A stretch of DNA of 64,000 nucleotides, from NCBI GenBank assembly GCA_921293015.1, contig OV121081.1:44851877-44915876 (forward strand). The letters run 5' to 3'. A program made the position numbers and the translations under genes. The stretch's first letter is position 1. Each line of letters starts with the position of its first letter. Origin of the DNA: Phorcus lineatus. Its lineage: Eukaryota; Mollusca; Gastropoda; Trochida; Trochidae. Shown one piece after another: positions 39,201-49,649 of the stretch. The notes below the pieces were generated by a model. The model saw only the letters and a list, made by a program, of their open reading frames with translations, had not been told where the DNA came from and did not search any database.

Positions 39201-39205
39201 TTTAG
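27169..39205 (+). CDS. Gene B: L1/neuroglian-like Ig adhesion receptor without FNIII domains (13 coding exons, 686 aa)
   Basis: The coding join is 27169-27235, 27821-27932, 28718-28908, 29616-29813, 32517-32654, 33103-33199, 33733-33926, 35738-35893, 36280-36420, 36897-37217, 37777-37911, 38246-38327, 38977-39205. Exon order and phases match gene A exactly. The signal peptide is about 1-22. Ig cysteine pairs are C51-C100, C148-C210, C263-C314 and C356-C413. The cysteine-free Ig-like domain is about 432-538 and the TM helix about 551-573. The tail has KGAYKVDSKEKE near the membrane, FNEDGSFIGQY (FIGQY 659-663) and a C-terminal ESVI that fits a class I PDZ ligand. There is no FNIII and no Ig5. 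Its tail is the most L1-like of the three (FNEDGSFIGQY is identical to the family core). Expected role, from the family: ankyrin-linked surface adhesion or recognition. Exon 9 has a second possible acceptor 6 bases upstream, which would add two residues. Confidence 0.9.
27821..27932 (+). CDS. Gene B exon 2: first half of Ig1
   Basis: TTTTACAG acceptor and GTAAGTA donor, phase 1 in and phase 2 out. It encodes GIDKPPKF and QNVTVLCEVEAKPAAT with C51 and an NVT sequon. Confidence 0.9.
28718..28908 (+). CDS. Gene B exon 3: second half of Ig1
   Basis: TTTCAG acceptor, GTTAGT donor, phase 2 in and phase 1 out. It encodes YRWTLNNE and GNYQCFAEN (C100). Same 191-base length as gene A exon 3. An ACT array begins about 8 bases past the donor. 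Confidence 0.92.
28917..29276. repeat. ACT trinucleotide satellite in intron 3 of gene B
   Basis: Imperfect ACT repeats starting 8 bases after the exon 3 donor. A ~105-bp sub-unit with CATTATTTCTACAACTACGA is present twice. It shares the ACAACTACCTCTGCT motif with the gene A array, so the arrays look related although they sit in different introns. Reading on from exon 3 meets TAG at once, so the Thr-rich frame is not part of the protein. Confidence 0.93.
29616..29813 (+). CDS. Gene B exon 4: first half of Ig2
   Basis: TTTCAG acceptor and GTATGC donor, phase 1 both sides. It encodes VQFRCDNPPECVPTP (C148 plus an extra C154), core W in FSWNQ and D.EG at the junction. Confidence 0.88.
30778..30910. 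repeat. Dispersed short repeat, copy 1 (intron 4 of gene B)
   Basis: GCCGATGCTTGCAGGTTTCA..CGCGATGCATAG through CCCTGCAA and CACCTCAC. The same sequence is inserted at 35123-35222 inside the intron 7 satellite. Confidence 0.6.
31123..31287. mobile_element. 165-bp MITE with CAGTGG...CCACTG ends and poly-G core
   Basis: Left CAGTGGCGGATCCAGG with TTTTTTAAAGGGGG, right GACCCCCCCTCCACTG. This end sequence is shared by many invertebrate DNA transposons. G runs at 31149-31174 and 31198-31211. Confidence 0.6.
31493..31538 (-). repeat. Dispersed GAGTGAGT repeat, copy 2
   Basis: On the reverse strand GTGAGTGAGTTAGTGTTTAA followed by a TTGAAAAATATTTCAGT core. Confidence 0.5.
32517..32654 (+). CDS. 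Gene B exon 5: second half of Ig2
   Basis: TTTTCAG acceptor and GTAATG donor, phase 1 both sides. 138 bases as in gene A. GTLHF start, LTYKCGLRN (C210), IKLGS. Confidence 0.9.
33103..33199 (+). CDS. Gene B exon 6: first half of Ig3
   Basis: GTCCAG acceptor and GTGAGTA donor, 97 bases as in gene A, phase 1 in and phase 2 out. It encodes SAELECVFSGY with C263. Confidence 0.9.
33733..33926 (+). CDS. Gene B exon 7: second half of Ig3
   Basis: TTTTACAG acceptor and GTGAGTT donor, phase 2 in and phase 1 out. It encodes PIPTITWKDRE and NYFCEGSN (C314), ending LNVT. Confidence 0.92.
34602..35737. repeat. ~135-bp satellite with exon 8-like units in intron 7 of gene B
   Basis: About seven degenerate units start near 34602, 34751, 34968, 35091, 35331, 35471 and 35603, and lead directly into exon 8. 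Each carries CAG-[CA]NGGACCAATAT followed by a CTCTTGTGTCTGGA-like block that lines up with the acceptor and first ~45 bases of exon 8. Sub-repeats of 52 bp lie at 34753-34874. A ~105-bp dispersed repeat is inserted at 35123-35222. Confidence 0.75.
35123..35222. repeat. Dispersed short repeat, copy 2, inserted in the intron 7 satellite
   Basis: GGCCGATGCTCGCAGGTTTC..CAAGGCATAG to CCCTGCAA and CACCTCACC, colinear with 30778-30910. It explains the one long spacing in the satellite. Confidence 0.6.
35738..35893 (+). CDS. Gene B exon 8: first half of Ig4
   Basis: GATACAG acceptor and GTAGGTA donor, phase 1 both sides. It encodes SGPIWEKSLSSQ and FSCKARPAL (C356), core W in PTWFING. Its first ~45 bases resemble repeat units scattered through the preceding intron. 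Confidence 0.9.
36280..36420 (+). CDS. Gene B exon 9: second half of Ig4
   Basis: GTGAGTG donor, phase 1 both sides. It encodes DGKMEFSD, VKCFQCNVSN and DGCLNVI (C410, C413, C427). Two acceptors fit the frame: TACAG before 36280 and AAAAG before 36274, the latter closer to the T-rich tract. The choice changes two residues. Confidence 0.85.
36897..37217 (+). CDS. Gene B exon 10: cysteine-free Ig-like membrane-proximal domain
   Basis: TGCAG acceptor, GTTGGT donor, 107 codons, phase 1 both sides. EPIF...INLTVLGTTDPLLTLKYRW...SYIDTSSL...LGTYHRI. No cysteine. Three sequons (NLT, NAS, NQS). Confidence 0.88.
37777..37911 (+). CDS. Gene B exon 11: stalk and transmembrane helix
   Basis: TTCTAG acceptor, GTGGGTG donor, phase 1 both sides. 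Helix from W551 to about I573 (WIIAVCIALILVIIAIILLI), then RYISEKGAYK, similar to the L1 juxtamembrane KGGKY. Confidence 0.9.
38246..38327 (+). CDS. Gene B exon 12: juxtamembrane cytoplasmic segment
   Basis: TTCTAG acceptor and GTAAGTC donor, 82 bases as in gene A, phase 1 in and phase 2 out. Charged VDSKEKESGLDPEGE, ending NVP. Confidence 0.85.
38557..38832. mobile_element. Inverted-repeat element with CTAATTAG palindrome array, intron 12 of gene B
   Basis: Ends AAAGCGCATTGCTGCCAGCA and (reverse complement of the right end) AAGCGCATCGCTGCCAGCA enclose about a dozen near-copies of ATCTAATTAGATGA, each itself a palindrome. No coding sequence. Confidence 0.75.
38977..39205 (+). CDS. Gene B exon 13: ankyrin-binding tail, PDZ-ligand-like end, stop
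   Basis: TTCCAG acceptor, phase 2 in, TAG at 39203-39205. Acidic RYDDDDM block, then KFNEDGSFIGQYKPP. The last four residues ESVI fit X-[ST]-X-hydrophobic. Vertebrate NrCAM and neurofascin also end in PDZ ligands. Confidence 0.92.
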
Positions 39206-40679
39206 TCTACTCAAAGTATTACTTTACGTTCTCGCTCACTCATTCATTCATCATGTGCTGATTCTTGTCCGGTATTGATCATTTATCGTTGATCATGACG
39301 AGTTTCTGATTCGTCATGTCCGCAAAAGTGCTGATCATTTTCTGGTAATGACCATTATTGTTGATCATGAATTTTTTTAAGTTTTACTTTTTTTCTGATT
39401 AATATCTTTGGTTAAATATCTCGTGGACTGACTTATATTGAGGTATCGATTTTTTTATTCAATTATTCCTATTAATTTGACTTGAACTCCTTAATAATTT
39501 TTAATTCGATATATATATTATTTATATGATTATGTCATAAACTGCTCAATTTTCATTTATGTTCTCACAAAAATTGTCTGAAACGTTAAACTGTTTGGCA
39601 TTCACGGCAGTAATTCATTTTCTTTTGATTAAATTCATGATCATTTGGGCAACGTTTCAGGTCAGTCTTCCAAAATGTTTTTTAAGAAACTTCAAATGAT
39701 TTGGGCATTTCCTTGCAACGTAGCCATACAAGGTTTCTTCATTCATGCCTTATTATTTCTGCTAACCTTTCATAAACTGTCCTCGTTAGGGGCGTCCTAT
39801 CCCTCCGTAAATGATATATATAATTTATATCATTGCCTTATGTATATAACGACAATATCATATCATATGTTCAGGTCATGTCTCGTTTTTTAAAAATCTG
39901 CTGAATCCGTTTGTGTACTTGTAAAGATTTTCGTTTTCTTTTAGATATCTATAAGAATAAGTAAGTACTATACTTTCGATAAACAGAATGCAAATGCTAC
40001 ATGAAAAATTACAACGAACAAAAGAACAAACTTCAAAGGAAATTAAGCTCCAAATCAAGTAAGAAACACTATGAAAGAATCAATGAAAGTGTAACTCTGA
40101 CGAAAATGCTTGTTTTGGCTTGTCAGTAGCATCTTTTATTAAATACTTTTACGTCATGAAATATTCAGTAACAATTATTGGACACTTCATAGCTTGAAGG
40201 TCATCACAGGAGTGAAAAAATATCAACGATTCATCGGCCTCTTTGTTTTGGGGCCGAAATTGGTATAGAACACTTGACTTGACTCACATAGCGTCTTTAA
40301 AACAATTTTTTATTAAGTTAAATGGTTATATTGAACAGTTACCTCTGACAAAATGACATCAGAGTCTTGTCAAGTAACAACTATTTGTGGGCTTTGTTTA
40401 ACCAAGGTGAATGATAAGTACATGACAGGCTGTCAGTCTTACACATCTACCTCTTTATCTGTTCATGCATTCATCAATAGTGATCAATAGTTTAGATACA
40501 TATGCTAACTTAAGTGTAGTATCCACTTTCCTGAATATAGCTATAGTAAGAATGAAATTTATTTTCTGTAAAAAAATATGAATGTACATGTTTTTGATGT
40601 TTTCTTACAATTTCTGGAAAGTTGTAAAGGATCAATAGCGCGGGTTTATTTGGAAATTTTGATTCTTCAATTGAGCAAA

Positions 40680-40930
40680 TGATAATATGTTTATGCCATA
40701 TGCATTATCTCCAGAGGGTCAAACACCTCATTCCCAAACCAATTATACGTAGTCCGAGATGAAAGTATCTAGTATCGAGAAAAATTGATGGCGGCCAATT
40801 TTGTGTGAATTCCTTTAAGTCATTTAAGGTAGGGAATGCATTCACGTAGCTTAACAGAACATCGTTTTAGAACTGCTCCTTGTGATTAAAAGATTACCTT
40901 ACAATTGATAACATGTAATTTCGTTATTCG
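40680..40930 (+). repeat. Dispersed 'CAGAGGGTCAAAC' repeat, copy 2
   Basis: ATTATCTCCAGAGGGTCAAA, GATGGCGGCCAATTTTGTG and CCTTACAATTGATAAC are colinear with 60120-60370. Confidence 0.55.
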
Positions 40931-42198
40931 TCAAATTCCTCTCTTGACCTGAAAAACCTGCTAATGCCCGCTTAATTCAAGTCTGGTCAATGGATATTTG
41001 TTTCGGCTTACAATTGAGATGAATCTGATTTCCGTTTAAGTAATATGACTCTTAAATTACTTTTTAGTTTTTAAGCAGTGGAACTACAGCAAACGCATAC
41101 ACCTTTTACTTTTGCTTATGCTATAGGATGCTATACATTTGCAGCTGTTTCAGAGAATAAAAGAAGTATATTAGAAGCTTTTCTACCTATATATGAGGCA
41201 TATACTGAATATGTATTATTATACGTAAGGATGTCAATAAAAGGGAGTGCCTAGTGTTGAGAAAATTTGGCAATATATGCCGTTTTGAAAATTTTAAATT
41301 GAATATCTGTCTCTACTGTTAGTATAGCATATATTTGTCATGTTTAAATATATTTAGATACTACATAAACACAAAAAAATACAATAAAAGGCAGACCAAA
41401 TATAGTTTATAAATATCATACAAAAATACGTTTACAGCTCTTTACCGTAAGAAGATTATTAGGCGAATAAACAGACATTAGTTTTTTTTAAATAATAAAT
41501 TAAAGTTTAAAGAAATAGTTGAAACTAGTATGGATATATTTTTATCATAATACTATGTCATATATACCGAGAATTTCAATCTGTAATTATAAAATCTAAA
41601 AGTTTATATGTTTGTTGTTGACAAAATAAGAATAAATTAGACAAAATAAGAATTTAGTGAATAAGAATAATTTTTAAAAATTATAACATCACCTTCATAA
41701 CTATCTTTCTTGCCAAGTGCCTATCGGGTTTATTTTGTATAAATCCATACTATATGTAAATACTCTTAAAAATTTGATTGTTTAGAATTCTTAAAATTGA
41801 AAATATAAGATAATTTCATCTTCACCAATAGCAAAATATCCCTCTACCTTACATGCCTCTCGCATGGTTTGGGTGAAACCGAAAATGAAAATAATCTCAG
41901 AATAACATATCTTACCATTCAAACACGATGTGTATTTTGTATATATATAAATAATGTTTTTTTTGTTAGATATGGTGCTTTTTTTGCAATAACTTGATAC
42001 GCCCAATGACGAGTGAATGGATTTTGTATTTTTTTTAATCACATCCAACTTGTGGTGAATGTGATAATGTTAGTTTATGTTATAATTCATATTTCGCATT
42101 AAATGTCGAGCATTCTTGGTGAAATGTACTTTAGCTAATCGTTCTTCCTACCGTAAGACCTAATGTAACTGGGGACTTATTGGCTTAGTACATGTAGT

Positions 42199-42219
42199 GG
42201 GGGGGGGGGGGGGGGGGTA

Positions 42220-42254
<35 letters not shown>

Positions 42255-42266
42255 GGGTGGGGGGGG
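42199..42266. repeat. 68-bp poly-G tract
   Basis: Nearly uninterrupted G with three short breaks (TA, A, T). The longest G run in the window. Confidence 0.97.
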
Positions 42267-43815
42267 TTAGTGTTACCCTATGGTTTCATTGTTTTTCAGT
42301 ATAAATTTCTAAAAGAAGAGAACCTATATTCCCCCTTGGTTCGTCGCTCCTTAGAGCCGTGCATGGTAATACAGCTCACATGTTATGGCAGTAGAAAACA
42401 GCGAGTATTAGATGTATATCTTTTGATTAAATTGTACATTAGATTTATTATACTAACATTATAACCAATTGTGTTGATGAAAAACAAAACGTGTTGTTTA
42501 TTATCATGAGAGTTTTACTGTTGCTTTAACTGGTTTCTTATATGAGGTTCGCAATTTATATGAAGTTTGATAACATCTTTATGTGATCTCAATTTAATTC
42601 ATTTTAGCATATGATGTTACATGAATTGTACATACCTTTGTTATTGCTTCATTAGTTATGCTTTCTTTTTTAATTTTTTATAAAAAGATTAAAATGTTAT
42701 CAATTACTTTGAATATTAATTTGCAATGTCTTTGTGATCGCGCAATTAATAACACTACATCTGTATACTTACTTGCCTTTATTCATATCCGATTGACAAA
42801 ATTTGTAAATATGCATTTTAATTTTCCATTCTCTATTATTTTACCTGTATGTTTTTAATGCTACCCTTATATTAGTTTATGATGAAGCGTGATCTCAAAG
42901 CTTGGCGAGCAAATAAATACAATATTTTTTAATAACTCCTATGTGTTTTTTCTTTTTCAAAATATGAAGATACATGTAATGATATGAGAAATGCCGTTTC
43001 TCATTAGCTTAAGGACATCGAATTTACGAAACCAAATGTGTTCATGTTAGTTGAGAACTTATAGAAATTTTCAATTTCAATTGAAGTTAGCGCCAAAAGA
43101 TAATAAAATACAATGATTTTTCAATCCATTGAAAAGGAAAATAAGGGTTTGAAAATTCAAACAGGCTTTTATCAGCAAGATGCACCTCTCTTTACTTGAT
43201 TAAAAAGCTTATATATATTTATACATCAACGATATTTATAATAAATGAAAAGGTTTCACTTTCAGTAGTAATCGATGACAAGAAAAGGTACAGTCTAATA
43301 TTAAACAGTGTTCACGACCTTGAAATTATGTTCTGTAGGGAAAACTATACGATTTGTATTTGACAAGAACGTCATAACTCTGTTATCAAAGTTAAATGAT
43401 AACAGATAAAATCACGTTCGACCTAAAACTACATGTAAGTACAAGTTTGAGAAACGAAAACCGTAGTTTCACGAATAGGCGCCACCTGTAGCACGAGCGT
43501 GAGTTCGCGACCAGGCGTCAGGCTCTTGTTTTTTATATCTTGTCCAACTAACGTTTAAAAAATTTAAGATTTCATGTTACACATGCTTAGTGTAAGTTTA
43601 AACTATCATTCCATCGCCAAAACGTAACTCTTTATAAAATATATTAACCTTTAAAGGTTTTTTCCGAAATGCATGATTTTTATCATGTGGAGAAGCGTAA
43701 GGATAAGTGATGCACGTGAAACTTGTTGAACTTGTGCTCTGAATCAAGGTGTATAAAACACATTCCAGTTTGGTATTTTCAGTCGCAATATTTCGCGTAC
43801 ACATCGACCTTTAAA

Positions 43816-44703
43816 ATGCCAAGACTGAGAACGGAAGATCGCATTATTGTAATAGGACGTTTGCAGGCTGGAGAATCTGTAACTCCTGTTGCACGACACT
43901 TCAATGTCCATCACAGTACTATTTCTCGGCTTAAAACTCGCTATCAACAACTTGGATGCACCCGGGACCGCCCAAGAAGTGGTAGGCCAAGGGTTACAAC
44001 TGCAGTACAAGATCGACACATCCGGTTGTTCCATCTGCGCAATAGGACAGTTGCAGCAACTGAAACCTCTAGACATGCCCCAGGACTTTATATATTTCAA
44101 CACAAACAGTTAGAAATCGTCTAAAAGAAGCTGGATTACGTGCAAGACGACCTTACGTCGGATGCGTACTACTACGTCACCATCACCAATCACGTGTACT
44201 TTGGTGCAGAAATGTCCAACAATGGAATTTAAGACAATCTGACAGATTCGGTGGAAGAACTGTAATGATGTGGGCAGCGATTTCTCACCAGCAAAAACCT
44301 GACCTAGTTCATGTTCAGGGGCTCTTAACTGCAATTCGTTACAGAGATAAAATTTTGCATCGTCACCTACTTCCAGTTTATGACGCACGGAGGCATGTGT
44401 TTCAACAGGGCAATGCTAGACCTTATACGCATCACATTGAACTTCTTCGCAAACCAGAACATTACTGTACTTCCCTGGCCCTCTAAATCGCCCGATTTAA
44501 ACCCTATTGGACACCTGTGGGATATTCTAGATAAACGTCTTCGACAGCGTCATCCACAAACTCAAACTCTTCTACAACTACAACACGCTTTGCAGGGTGA
44601 ATGGGCTAGAATACCCCCGGCTCAGATTCAAAAACTTATTCGATCCATGCTAAGGAGGTGCCAAGCAGTGCTCCAAGCAAACGGGGGTCATAATTGGTAC
44701 TAA
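43816..44703 (+). pseudogene. Tc1/mariner-like transposase pseudogene
   Basis: The N-terminus from ATG 43816 reads MPRLRTEDRIIVIGRLQAG, followed by a helix-turn-helix (VARHFNVHHSTISRLKTRY) and GRPR, as in Tc1-like transposases. It is then frame-broken. Later fragments are RFGGRTVMMWAAIS (44249 on), GNARPYTHH and SPDLNPIGHLWDILDKRLR, up to TAA at 44703. At least two frame changes. The catalytic DD34E residues are gone: the first D region (DESRF) is deleted, DNARPH reads GNARPY, and NPIEHLWD reads NPIGHLWD. The 3' flank to about 44900 (AATAAAGC.., TTTTTTGAGTGAGTATA) looks like an element end, but I could not find the matching left repeat. Inactive. Confidence 0.88.
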
Positions 44704-45970
44704 CGTTAGAGACTTCGTCACGTAAAGGTTGACGTTACAGTGACACAACAACACAATTATCTATTGCAGATAACAAGTGACTATTGCCTTGCAAAGTTTG
44801 CTTTGAGTGCCGTTTACCATGAGTAAGTTATGATAAATCAAAATAAAGCAATGTTGTATCCAATTTTACCCCCCGTGTGTTTCTTTTTTGAGTGAGTATA
44901 CTTATTGTAAGATAAATCTTCCCACTTTCAAAATACAGGTATGCTATCATGACAACATTTCATTAAATGTATTTTTGTTATATTAATATTTATCAATAAT
45001 TAGCCATGAAAATGTTGCATACCATTTCGATAAGTGGAGATTCGATTTTCCATCTTAGATTACTGAAAAATTAATAAGTAATCTTATACCCCGGCGTCTA
45101 TTCCAAACCCGGCGTCTATTTTCGTAAACAGTCATACCTTTGCCGTTTAATCGAGCCCCGGCGTCTGTTGGTGTAATCACTCTTGTAAATCAAAAGAGCT
45201 CTTTTCTCATTCATGTAAACATCTTCTAATTTCCTCTTAAAAGAAGTTTGATAACTAAATTTGAAAGTAAGTTCATTCCTGATAAAGTGTGCGCTTAAAT
45301 TTGTTATCAATACATTTTATCTTGAACAGGCGACATTTTACTAGTAAAGTGGAATATGACAACAATCGGGCTAAGATTTTGAATACTCTTCATATATCAC
45401 CCCTGGCATTTTACTCAGATTATCTGCCCTTAAATGTTTTTGAAAAACAAATAGCCAAGAAAAAATCAGATAATTGAATTTCATGTCTTGGCATCTCCGT
45501 GTTTATAACCATTCTATTCAATGCATACTCAGGGACATGACTTTGTAAATTCAAAGTATTATTGCCACCTGATTGGCTATCAAATAACAGCTTAGACCTA
45601 GATTTTCAAAACTTTTAGCTTGATCATGACCAAAGCGTTTTGTAATGTCGTCTGAAGAGCTCACAAGGACCAAACGAATTCAAAGTTTGATTAATCAAAT
45701 AGAGGACTGTTAAGTTTAGTCGACTGACTTGATTCAAGTTCAGGGGGTTATATAGAGTAGAATGTCCGAAAAATAAGCAAGGACGAATATGCATGTGATA
45801 AATAAAGGTCAGAGAGACAAAAAAGTAAGGGTATACAACCCATCTTCGAACACCCAGGGCTTAATGCCCTGATGGTCTTCATAATCACCCCTTGGAATCC
45901 TCATCAGGGAAATGTGACAAATAGAAATGACCAACAAACAAATTGATATATAAACGTTACGATGCACCTC

Positions 45971-46166
45971 ACCTTAATTGTAAATTAAAAACGGCCATAT
46001 AAATGTAAAGGAGTCGAAATCATGCGTTCCATTTACATTTATTTATATAAGTTGAATGACCTACATGTACTCAATACAAACCTATATTGCCTACATTGAA
46101 CTATAAAAAAGTTTTAAATGAATTACGTTTGAGTCTTGGCGCGCGCCATTGTCCGGGTTTCGATCA
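45971..46166 (-). mobile_element. Dispersed 'GGACAATGGCGCGCGCC' repeat, copy 2
   Basis: Reverse complement of the 21428 family (TGATCGAAACCCGGACAATG, GCGCGCGCC, CAAACGTAATT; inner TTGTAAATTAAAAACG). It interrupts the duplicated block relative to copy 2, so it inserted after the duplication. Confidence 0.6.
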
Positions 46167-46811
46167 TACATCGCGACTAGTTGTCGATGAAATAACACCA
46201 TTTAAAAAGTTTGACATATTTGATCCCGAAAACATCGTTAACTTTGTCCAGAAAAGATGTTAAAACACAAGTATATGTTTGTTTGAAACAGGATACCACT
46301 CAATTTCCCTCATCCTAAAAACCACGAGCGTTTTGGTCGGGTGCTATGCGTCAAGTTTCGTAAGCTGAGTTCGTGCATCACAGGCCCAAATGGACAGTGC
46401 AGTCACACGTTTTGATAGACAGGTATGATACATTTCATGTACGGAAAAGTGCTTTTAATTTAAGAACACGAAACATTATTTGCTATCATACACAATGTGT
46501 GCAAATAATGCAATGTTTCGTACCGGTGTTCACTCAAGCATGACACAATAAGAATAACTTTTCAACATTTTATTCAACAGTTGTTATTAGATATTAATAT
46601 AAACATTTAAAGTACTATAAACCGTACCCATGTCGTGTATGTGAAATAATTACTTCGATCTCGTGAATATCTTTGATAACCATCTACCTGATAGTTCCAT
46701 AGTTATTCGCTCAGTCATCGTTATTCTTATTCATTCATTTCAAACTTAGGAGTGGTGTAATGGAATCTTGCACGCATGCACAAACACTTCACCTGAGTAT
46801 CGATAAAAAGC

Positions 46812-46820
46812 TATATAAAG
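46812..46820 (+). promoter_or_regulatory. Candidate TATA box of gene C
   Basis: TATATAAAG in a GC-flanked context (CTATATAAAGGTTAGCGG), about 160 bases before a strong donor-like sequence, GTAAGTAT at 46976. That arrangement suits a non-coding first exon spliced to 50552. The start site is not proven. Confidence 0.4.
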
Positions 46821-48197
46821 GTTAGCGGGTATTTCCGTGTTCTAATTCCCGAGGATTTGTACTTTCGTTTTCGGAATTGCCACTGCACATTTTTAGTTCT
46901 CTCATTGTTGCATGTGCAGTGTCGAAAAAATAGAGAAATATTTTAGTTATCATCGGTGTATTGAACACTCTAATCGTAAGTATCTTTATTTATCTAATTA
47001 TTAAGTACTACTGTTATAATCATCTAAATAATCTATTCTTACCTATGCGACAACTGATAACACGTCATGTGACTGAATTTGAAAACGTATCCTTCCTGAA
47101 ATTCACATGTAAAGATCGATCACATCCCTATATGTCTCAATTTTACTTACATTTTAATGTCTATTTCATGATCGAAATATGAGCTTTACCACTGACATAA
47201 ATTTTGTAATAATAATGCTATAGATATAGGCCTATTGTGATCGAAATGTGTCTATTGTGTCTCTTCCGTGACACCCGCAGATGTTGAACACTCACATATC
47301 AATGTAATATATGAAATATATAGATATGTATGTATACACACATACACATATATATCGTGTAGTTCTAGTGACATGAAGAGGTCAGTGGTAAATTTTACGA
47401 CCAGTGTGTTGTGCATAGGCTATGCAATAATCAATATGAACTGTTGCCTTCATGCAGAAGCCATAAATTGCATCTGTACAATGATATAGTCTTCTCTATT
47501 GATTCAAGCATAAACACTAATCGCGTTTACACATATGATATACACATGTCAGTCACGTATAAGGTATCCTTTGTTAATAACTATAGCACACTGCATATGT
47601 AGATAACAATATTACGTTTGCTCGAGATAAAATATCAATGACATTTATTGACAACCTGTTGTCACAGTTAAAAAGCATATTGGTGTGGGCGCGTTAACGT
47701 AGTACTACATATTTCTGACGGTAGTTTATCGTGGTGTCACTGTCACATGCACATGTAGTCACACGTATATCTAGGTTGGTAAGTCTCTCTTCATGCATGC
47801 TATAATGTGCTGAATTGACAATATATCCACTGTTTTTTCAACGTTCAATACACGAAAGTCTTTGTGTAACGGTCACTCGACGATGAGTGATGAAGCTGTA
47901 ATAACCTATAATTCATGTCTAAATGTTAGATTGAATGTGCAGTATTGATAACAGTAAGCAAGTCTTGCATGTTTACACACGTATAACTTATATCCGGAAG
48001 AAGATTTACAGTGAATGGTATGCTACATTGAGCGAATCAATAACCATTTGAGTTGTACTGAATATCGTATGCATATATTGGAGAGTTTCGGTGGGATATA
48101 GATATTTGGATAATCTAAACAGGTACAAATAGTTTTTAATAGGTGTAAAATTTAATTATAAAATTCCAGAAATATCAAACGAGTGCTCTCTTTTCAA

Positions 48198-48290
48198 CAT
48201 ATAAGTCGAGGAAGTTGACATTTCGACGTAGATATCGCTGATAGCTTAACGCAAGTGATGAAATCTTTACTGTTTAATTAATCATACATT
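48198..48290. repeat. Solitary unit of the intron 2 satellite of gene C
   Basis: ATAAGTCGAGGAAGTTGACA, TTTCGAC, AGATATCGCTGAT, GATGAAAT.TTTACTGT match the units at 51474-51960. Confidence 0.65.
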
Positions 48291-48648
48291 ACGTTTATGG
48301 ATAGAATGAATTTCCAAGAAATATACTTATCTCTCAAATTGGAATATACTTTACAAAGTAACACAAAATCTAATTCATATATATCCATTCATACATAATA
48401 TACAAAATCTTTCATTCCGAAAAATACCGCAACAAATAGAGATAACCAGCAAAGAAATGAGTTTATCATCCCAAACTGTGTTCCACAGAAGATAACGCTT
48501 GTGGAAGATCAAGCGATATCATTTTGACATTAGATTTTGAACAAGTAATGACATCCCAATGCAATGACGTCATAAACATGATGACGTCACAGTGCTATGA
48601 CATCACCGCATGTAAAAATGAAATGAAAAATGGTTTTGGATGATAAAT

Positions 48649-48795
48649 AGAATCTTACCCTCGTGTCTTCTGATATCAATTATATCAACACTCCTTGATA
48701 AAAGTAAAAACGTCTTCGGCAAGCCTAGGATATTTGTCACTTTTATCAACTCGTGTTGATATAATCGATATCAGAAGACACGAGGGTAAGATTCT
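48649..48795. mobile_element. Perfectly folding hairpin element (147 bp)
   Basis: Arms of about 56 bases: AGAATCTTACCCTCGTGTCT at 48649 and its complement ending at 48795, with TGATATCAAT.ATATCAACA in both. The loop is about 32 bases. Confidence 0.8.
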
Positions 48796-49194
48796 CTATA
48801 TACGTTACGATGCACCTTAATTTCGTCCAGATAAGATCTTGAAACACGGACATATTTTTTTGAAGCAGGAAACCACTCTATTTTGCAGACCTTATATGCA
48901 TGACCACTTTTCTACAAATAGCTACACAAAGGTTTTAGCTTAGCAAAGCTTTTTCCGTAGGAAGTATGTTTCCTGAGGAATCCCACTTTCATTTTGAGAA
49001 TTCTAACTGAACAACTTTATATTCTCTCGGCATTGTCGGCATTACGAGTGTACGTAACCTGCGTGTTCAGTCTTGAGATAATTAAGAAGCATTTTGTCAT
49101 GTTATCATCGGTTTATCAAACTCACTGATTGTAAGTATCCTTATTTATCTAATTAACTGGTAGTATATGGATGTATTAAGTCAATCTTCCGTGT

Positions 49195-49243
49195 GAGAGA
49201 GAGAGAAAGAGAGAGAGAGTGTATGTGCGTGTGTGTGTGAGAG

Positions 49244-49339
<96 letters not shown>
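49195..49339. repeat. (GA)n microsatellite
   Basis: About 145 bp of GA with a GT interruption at 49220-49239. Ser-Leu and Arg-Glu frames across it are artefacts. Confidence 0.97.
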
Positions 49340-49342
<3 letters not shown>

Positions 49343-49536
49343 TATAACTAGCTTGACGTGCATAGGCTGTACATTCGATCGATATAAACTGTTGACGGCT
49401 TGCAGCGGTACAATGATATACTCTTCTATAGTGATTGAACCATAAACACAAACTCATGTTGACAAATATTAAAAAACAAAAGAATTAATAGCAATGGCTT
49501 ACAAGTATAAGGTACCCTTGCTAAATATCGACAGAA

Positions 49537-49573
49537 CACCACACCCACACACCCACACACCCACACCCACACC

Positions 49574-49646
<73 letters not shown>
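49537..49646. repeat. (CA)n-(TA)n compound microsatellite
   Basis: CACACC/CA repeats to 49596, then about 25 TA repeats to 49646. Confidence 0.97.

Positions 49647-49649
<3 letters not shown>

Larger units (their letters stand above)
45951..48186. repeat. Tandem duplicated block upstream of gene C, copy 1
   Basis: Shares long colinear stretches with 48798-50247: ACGTTACGATGCACCT at the start, TTATCATCGGT plus GTAAGTAT, and nearly 550 bp from ATTTATTGACAACCTGTTGT onward. Copy 1 carries an inserted TIR element (45971-46166) and a TATA box. Confidence 0.75.
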
